Assembly (NCBI GenBank): GCA_016946835.1
Contig: JACVTC010000046.1
Coordinates: 62,001 to 126,000 of the forward strand
DNA length: 64,000 nt
DNA from: Neocallimastix lanati (nom. inval.)
Lineage: Eukaryota; Neocallimastigomycota; Neocallimastigomycetes; Neocallimastigales; Neocallimastigaceae
Reading direction: 5' to 3'
In this document: one piece after another, positions 57,516 through 64,000 of the stretch
How the letters are laid out: the number at the start of each line of letters is the position of its first letter
Numbering within the stretch: position 1 is the stretch's first letter
Notes under the pieces: generated by a model
Database searches by the model: none
What the model was told of the DNA's origin: nothing
Seen by the model: the letters and a program-made list of their open reading frames with translations, nothing else
Position numbers and translations under genes: made by a program

Positions 57516-57790
57516 TTAAAAATTAATCATTCTAATTTATTAATGTTTTTTTTTATTTTTTTTAGATTAGGAATAAACTTTTTTTTTTATTTTTTTTTTA
57601 ATAAATATTATTAAATAAAGTTTAAAAAATAATTAAAAAATAAAAAATACATGAAAATAAAAAAAAATACAATATTCATTAATATTAGTATTTTTATTAT
57701 TTTATACTACAAAATGTCTCACCGTATTTATGCTTACATGATGACATTATGAAATTTAATTTAATATAAATTTTTAATCAAATAGATGGA

Positions 57791-57834
<44 letters not shown>

Positions 57835-59109
57835 AAAAAAACAAACAAAAACAAAAACAAAAAAAAGATTTTTTAAATAAAATTTAAATAATAATTTTTT
57901 TTTATATATCAATTAAAAAATTATTAATACTCTGTAATAAACATAAAATATAAACTTATTTTCTAATAGTAATAATAATAATGTTTATAATAATTATTTT
58001 TATTACTATTAAATAATTAAAAAGAAAATAAAAAAAAAAATTTATCTTGTTGTTTTCTATTTCATTTAAATTATATAATTTAATAGTTCATTAACTACGA
58101 TTTCATATTTCAATGGAAAGAATATTTGTTACTATTATTTTATGTTTTAGTTCTCTAATATATAAGAGTATAAAAATGTAAAAATGTATACATTTTGTAT
58201 CTGTATTTTTTAATGTTTCTATACGTATGGAACAGAAAAAAAAAAAGAATAAAAAAAAATAAAAGAAACAAAATAATAATAAAGAAATAATAACACAGGA
58301 ACAAAATAATATAAGATAAAAAAAATAATAACAGAAAAAAAGAAAATTTTGAACATAAAATATTAAAAGAATATGACATAATAATTGCTCAAATATCTTA
58401 TTAAACATAAACATATACAAATAAGAACTTTAAAATTTAAATAATTTTAACAATACATTTATTGTTTATAATTTATTGTTTATTGTTTAGTATTAGTATT
58501 TATTATTTATTATTCAATTATTTATTATTTATTATTTATTATTCAATTATTATTATTATATTATTATTTATTATTTATTATTTATTATTTATTATTTATT
58601 ATTTATTATTTATTATTTATTATTTATTATTTATTATTTATTATTTATTATTTATTATTTATTATTTATTATTTATTATTTATTATTTATTATTTATTAT
58701 TTATTATTTATTATTTATTATATATTATTTATTATTTAATATTTATTTTCTATATTAATTATTTATTATTTATTATTTATTATTTATTATTTATTATTAT
58801 TTATAATTTATTATTTATTATTTATTTATTATTTATTATTATTTATTATTTATTATTTATTTATTGTCTTTTAATTTTAGATATAATTATTGAATATTTC
58901 TATTAGAAATATTCAAATTTTAATTTTTTTTTTTTTTTTATATTTTTATATATAAAAATTATTTAGTATTGATATTCAAATTTTTATTTCAGTTATTCAG
59001 TTTATATTTTATATTTTAATTTCAACTGAATAATTTAATTTATATTTTTTTAGTTAAAATTAAAAAAGTGACAGGACGTTAAAATAAATATATAAATAAA
59101 GCGAACAAA

Positions 59110-59188
<79 letters not shown>

Positions 59189-60609
59189 GACATAAAATAA
59201 TAGTTGAATAATTTATTTTTTTTTTATCATAAAAATTTTTTCCATTTAGATTTGATGGTAGAGTTTAAATTTTCTAAAATCAAAATAATTTTATGGATTG
59301 TGGTGTTTTTTTTTTTTTTTTTTTTTTTTTTTCTGCAAAGTTTTTTTTTAAATTTGTTTAATGAGAATTTATTTATTTAGTATATAATATAACATTCATT
59401 TATTATTGATGCGGCGACATTCCATAAATGTAGAAATTTAATGGTAGTATAAAATAATTTAAAATACATATAGAAATAAATCATATTATAAATAAATGAA
59501 TAATATCATAAATAAATAGATAAATAAATATTATTATAAATAAATGGATAAATAAATATTATTATAAATAAATAACTAAACTAATTAAAGAATAACAGAA
59601 AAATCAATTTAAATTTTTTTCTTTGTATAAATATTCATTTCCTTTTTAAAAAAATGAAAAATTATAATTATTAAATTGTATATGAACTTTAATTAAAATA
59701 AATAAATTAATTCTAAATAATAATTAATTTTTAATTTCATTAGCTAATTTTAATTAATATAAAATATTAAATATTAAACTTTAAAAAAGAATTTTACACA
59801 AATGAATATCTTTTTTTTTTTTTTTTCATAATATTTTAATATATAAAATTAATAAATATTTATTAAAGTATTTAAAGAAAATTTTTTTATTTATAATAAA
59901 TATAATTAATTTTTGTAAAAAAAAAAAAAAAGAAAGAAAATAAATTATATTTTTTATTCATAAAGGAATATATAGGGGGAGAAAAAAAAATTTTTTTTTT
60001 TATGATTTGAACATATTTAAAAAAAAAAATTAATATATTCTAATCTCCTGTTTGTTAAATATTTAATAAATAGAAAAAAAATTTTTGTAGGCATGAAAGA
60101 ATATAAACAATTAATATAAATTTTTATTTATAAATATTAAAACTACCTTTTTTTTCAAAATAGAATATGCTTTCAATTAATATATGTTAGCAATAATTGA
60201 AAACATATTCTACAACTATTCAAATAATTTTAAGCGATTATTTTAATATGGTATTATTACTCTTGTTTAATTTATAATAATATATATATTTTTTTTATTT
60301 ATTTTATTTTTGTTTTAATTTTTATATACTTTTTATTATCACAAGTTTAGTTTTTTATATATAAAAAAAAATAAATTTCTATATATATATTTTTTTATCT
60401 TTTATATTTCTATTTGTGTAATACTAATTTTTGTATTATATTATATTACTAACTTTAATACATATAAAATTACGATTAATACATATTTTATCCAATTTTA
60501 AAGTATGACAAAATTTAATATTAAAATTTTATTTATATGTATAAATTTATTAATATAAATATGTAATAATCGATTTATTTAACAATATATATTATACTTT
60601 TTATGATAT
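54901..60609. other. Long AT-rich gene-free stretch with microsatellites
   Basis: No gene was recognised on either strand. It contains a short direct duplication (55683-55755, AATTTAAAATTGG unit), TAAA/GATA-like repeats (56165-56220), a TTA microsatellite (57426-57515), TTATTTA 7-bp arrays (58560-58740 and 58755-58865), and an ATA microsatellite (59109-59185). There are many A or T tracts. ORFs in this stretch consist of single-residue runs. Confidence 0.7.
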
Positions 60610-60725
60610 GACTGTTATATATCGAGAATGAATAGATGAAAATAAATAAAAATAATATATAAACCTTTTTATTTATTTTCATCTATTCATTCTCGATATA
60701 TAACAGTCAAAAGGTTTATATATTA
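60610..60725. repeat. Two interleaved inverted repeats (43 bp and 17 bp)
   Basis: Arm L (60610-60652) is exactly complementary to arm L' (60666-60708). Segment S (60653-60669) is exactly complementary to S' (60709-60725). The order L-S-L'-S' is that of a pseudoknot. S overlaps L' by four bases. L begins GACTGTTATATATCGAG. No other copy was noticed in the window. Confidence 0.95.
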
Positions 60726-61503
60726 TTAATATTTCAATAAAAATTCTATTTCAGAATTGTTGGTTATCATTTTATTATAATAATAATAATAATTTCTTTA
60801 ATATAAAATATTGTATTGTATATATTAATTTTTATTTTGAATATTGTTAATTTTAATATTCTAAAATAAACAAAATATTAAAAAAATTCAAAATTTTAAT
60901 TAATATTTAAATAATATAATAATTAATTTTTTTTTTTTTTTTTTTTTTCATTGTTATAATATAAAAAAATAGAAGTTCCTGATTTTTTAAATTATTTTTA
61001 ATTCTTTTCTTTCATAAACATAAAAACTTATTTCATTCTTACTTTTTATATATATATATATATTTAAATTTTTTTAACAACCAATATTTATTATTATTTA
61101 TTTTCATTAATTTTTATTTTATTAAATAATGATTTAATATTCTTTTTTATTATTATTATTAATTTTTTTTGTACTGAGATTTTTTTTCTTTTCTTTTATA
61201 GTTTTGTTAGTATTTTGTTAGTAGTATAAAAGTTACTATAGGTTGATCTGTTTTAATAATTAAAAATATATTATTAATTAAGATTTACTTATCAACTATA
61301 ATGGCTTTAATTAAATTATGTTAATTATTCATTATATATATTTATTATATATGTTGTATTTTAATATAAAATTAATATATTTTAAATATTGTGTATTATA
61401 TACATGAATATATATATTTTTTATTGATTTAATAGTTTTTTTTTTACTTTTTATTTTTTAATTTTTTATTTTTTAATTTTTTATTTCTTAAATTTATTAT
61501 ATT

Positions 61504-61540
<37 letters not shown>

Positions 61541-62136
61541 TATTTTATATTATTAATATATTAATATAAAATAATTTAAAAATATATATTAAATAAAATA
61601 TATAATAAAATAATATAACATTATATATAAAAAATATAAAATACAAAAGATTCCTTTAATTTTATTTTTTTTTTAATTTTTTTTTTTTTATTATTAAAAT
61701 CTTTAGAGTACGATTTTTTTAATTTTTTTTTTTTTATTTATACATTTAGATAAAGTATAAAATATTAAGATATTTCTAATATAACAATAATTTGTTATTA
61801 AGAAAGATTTATTTAATAATAAATTAATAAATAAAAAAAAAAAAAAAAAAAATCAAAATCAAAAAATGATTTAAAGATAAATAAAAAAAAAAGAAAGAAA
61901 GAAAAAAAAAAAAAAAAAGTAAAATATTTAAGTAAATCCAATAATTAATAATAAATCAAAAATAAAAGAATTATTGAAATTAATAAATAAATTAATAAAT
62001 AAAATTTGAATAAAATAATAAAAGTAAAAAACAAATTGAAAAAATAAATAGAGTGTTAATATATAAGAAATTAAATATATATTAAATTAAAAACAAAAAT
62101 AAATTATTATTAATATTAAAATAAAATATAATAAAA
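60726..62136. other. AT-rich region upstream of the membrane-protein gene
   Basis: It contains T tracts (60929-60949, 61509-61534) and A tracts (61835-61851, 61902-61918). No promoter or exon was recognised, although an upstream exon encoding a signal peptide could be hidden here. Confidence 0.5.
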
Positions 62137-64000
62137 ATGTGTGACCAATTACATGTAAGTTTATCTAATTGTCCTGCTTGTGATACTTGTGATTATTCAA
62201 AGACATGGGGAGATTTCCCTGTACATACTGTTGATAGTAGGAATGGAGTAGAATACTATTGTAGTATGTATAATATATATTCGTATTTTGTTTAAATTAT
62301 AATTTAAATAATAAATTTATAAAAATATTTTGATATTTAATAATCATTTATGTATGTATATGTTTATGATATATTATTTAAATTAAATAAATTTATAGTT
62401 ATTTTAGATAAAAGATGTGTATGGTATTTTGATACAAATGAAGGTAGATCAGTAAGAAACTTTGAAGAAGGTATTACTGGTCCTTTACCAAAAGCTAATA
62501 CTAGTAAAAATACAAGTCAACCAAGTAATAATACATCTAATAATGCTAAAGCGCCTGCTAAAGCGCCTGCAAAAGCTGCAGAAGCTCCAAAGTCTAATCC
62601 AAATACTAACACAAAAGCTGTTGATAATAGTAACAAAGCTACTAGTAATACTGTAACCAAAGTTAATAATAATAATAATAATGCAGCAACTGCTAATAAT
62701 TCAATTAGTAAAAATACACAAGCAAATACTCCATCGACTGTTAATACTGCAGTAAATGCTAATACCGCAGCAAATGCTAATACTGCAGCAAATGCGAATA
62801 CTGCAGTAAATGCTAATAAAACCAATGTTGGTAATATAATAGCTACTGATGCCACAAAAAGCCCTCAGAATATTAACGCATCAGATGCTACAGCAACTAA
62901 TGGAATAGATAAATTAAAATATGTTGATGAAAATGGTTCTTCTAATAAAGAAGGTACTAATAGTCAAATTACATCTAACGATGTTAATTCAACTAATAAT
63001 AGTAATATTGTTGATGGAAATGGACAAAATCGAATTGGTGATGATAATGGTGTTAGCCCATATGTTATTGGCTCATTATCTTTCTTTACAATTTTACTTA
63101 TAGTTGTTGGCTTTTTATATGTTAAAAAGAGAAAGAACCAAAAAGAAGAAGATGTTGACCCAATCTATAGAAATTCATCAGTATTCTTTGCCACACCAAT
63201 TGTGGCCAACAAGAGAAATAGTCAGGAAAGTCAAAGATCTGTTGGTTCCAAATTAAGTGCTAATAATACAACTGCTATTTCTTCGGCTGAAGATGGAGAT
63301 TTTGATATTGTTATATCACCTACAAATGCTGGGGCAACTGCACTTGCTACTAATAATGAAGCAGTACAACCACAACCACAACCACAATCACAATCACAAT
63401 CACAATCACAATCACAAACTCAATTACAACAAGCTCCTGGTCCAATTCAAACATACGCTAATACTAGTATTTTTGAAGGAAACAGTGTATCTGGTATAAA
63501 TGTGAGTGCTTCTGAAAACTTTATTAATCAAAGTAATATTAACTATAATACTACTTCAGTTGTTACACCATCTATGTACCCACCAACCTCCGTTGCGGAT
63601 ACATCAAATGTAATAGTACCAAATACTAACCCAGGTGATGTAAGTGAAGATATTATTTCTCCACTTGTTCCAACATCTGTCAATCAAAATATAACTGTTC
63701 AAAATGCAAGCTTTTTATATGAATTCAATGATTATTCAACTCATGAACCATCTGTATCATTCATTAATTCCACCAATGGAATATCATTTATTAAATCAAA
63801 GGATGAATCTTGTATGCTTTCACCAATAATGGATAAATCCGTATCTAATGTGTTTACTGCTGATATGGTAACAGAAAATTCTATAAATGTAGATCTTAAA
63901 CAATTAACTTCAACTCCAAAACTTAATAATACACGTGGTAAGAAGACTTTATCTATGGTTATTAGTGAGTATAAGGAAGATACTATTTATGCTGCAAAAT
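62137..64000 (+). CDS. Cys-rich, Asn/Thr/Ala-rich single-pass membrane protein (partial)
   Basis: Exon 1 is 62137-62263. A GTATGT..TATAG intron (62264-62398) is followed by an open frame to the window end (about 575 residues so far). The N-terminus is Cys-rich (NCPACDTCDY, then YYC and KRCVWYF across the splice), suggesting a small disulphide domain. A stalk of about 200 residues is dominated by Asn, Thr, Ser and Ala with a repeated ANTA motif (about residues 155-185), mucin-like. One transmembrane helix lies at about residues 265-286 (LSFFTILLIVVGFLYV), followed by KKRKN and a cytoplasmic tail of at least 280 residues with a Gln-Pro/Gln-Ser repeat (63366-63424). It resembles fungal cell-surface sensors in layout, but I do not recognise the family. 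The encoded N-terminus has no signal peptide, so an upstream exon may be missing. An alternative acceptor at 62407 is also in frame. Confidence 0.7.

Noticed and set aside
57420-57614. Poly-isoleucine ORF, and similar frames at 58462-58758
   Set aside because: They are microsatellite translations (TTA and TTATTTA units).

Overview
The window looks like nuclear DNA of a fungus with an extremely A+T-rich genome. An anaerobic gut fungus (Neocallimastigomycota) fits best by inference: intergenic DNA is almost pure A/T, homopolymer and TTA/TTTTA arrays are everywhere, proteins are Asn-rich, introns are short and AT-rich with GTAAGT/GTATGT donors, and the one housekeeping gene is a eukaryotic V-ATPase subunit B. 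No bacterial, plasmid or organellar features were seen.

Only three host genes are supported. They are a five-exon, membrane-anchored SGNH/GDSL esterase (35189-36877), V-ATPase subunit B in three exons (43185-44899), and a Cys-rich, Asn/Thr/Ala-rich single-pass membrane protein that runs off the right edge (62137-64000). They share no pathway and are separated by kilobases of AT-rich DNA.

The rest is a retroelement graveyard. From 1 to 9.6 kb lie LTR fragments of several Ty3-type families and an intact chromovirus gag-pol (3996-8177), tail to tail with a truncated relative (9966-11121, minus). Its surviving 3' LTR spans 9058-9650. From 11.1 to 18.35 kb is a second Ty3 family on the minus strand. 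It has a 546-bp LTR, a classical Lys-type primer site, gag, a -1 frameshift site of the form U UUA AAC, and a pol with two nonsense codons and one frameshift. From 18.35 to about 23 kb is a decayed LTR element with a different primer site and a leader carrying four evenly spaced covarying hairpins. From 24.1 to 28 kb are a tRNA-headed SINE, a decayed Ty1/copia pol (minus) and a second SINE type, whose partner copy lies inverted at 39.0-39.5 kb. From 28.4 to 29.8 kb is a large inverted TTTTA minisatellite, followed by a relic MULE transposase at about 30.1-30.8 kb. Copia integrase and LINE remnants flank the esterase and V-ATPase genes.

From 45.7 to 54.9 kb is a nest of one non-LTR (LINE) family. 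A full-length 4.9-kb element with an intact 1361-codon EN-RT ORF sits inside an older truncated copy, and each insertion is bounded by its own target-site duplication. At least three more truncated copies follow, one of them split by a 370-bp MITE-like insertion. From 55 to 62 kb I saw no genes, only microsatellites and an unusual pair of interleaved inverted repeats at 60.6 kb.

The signals that looked least conventional are the programmed frameshift, the tRNA-like modules that recur in LTRs upstream of their TATA boxes, the leader hairpin array, the SINE families sharing a tRNA-like head, and homopolymer expansion inside dead coding sequence.
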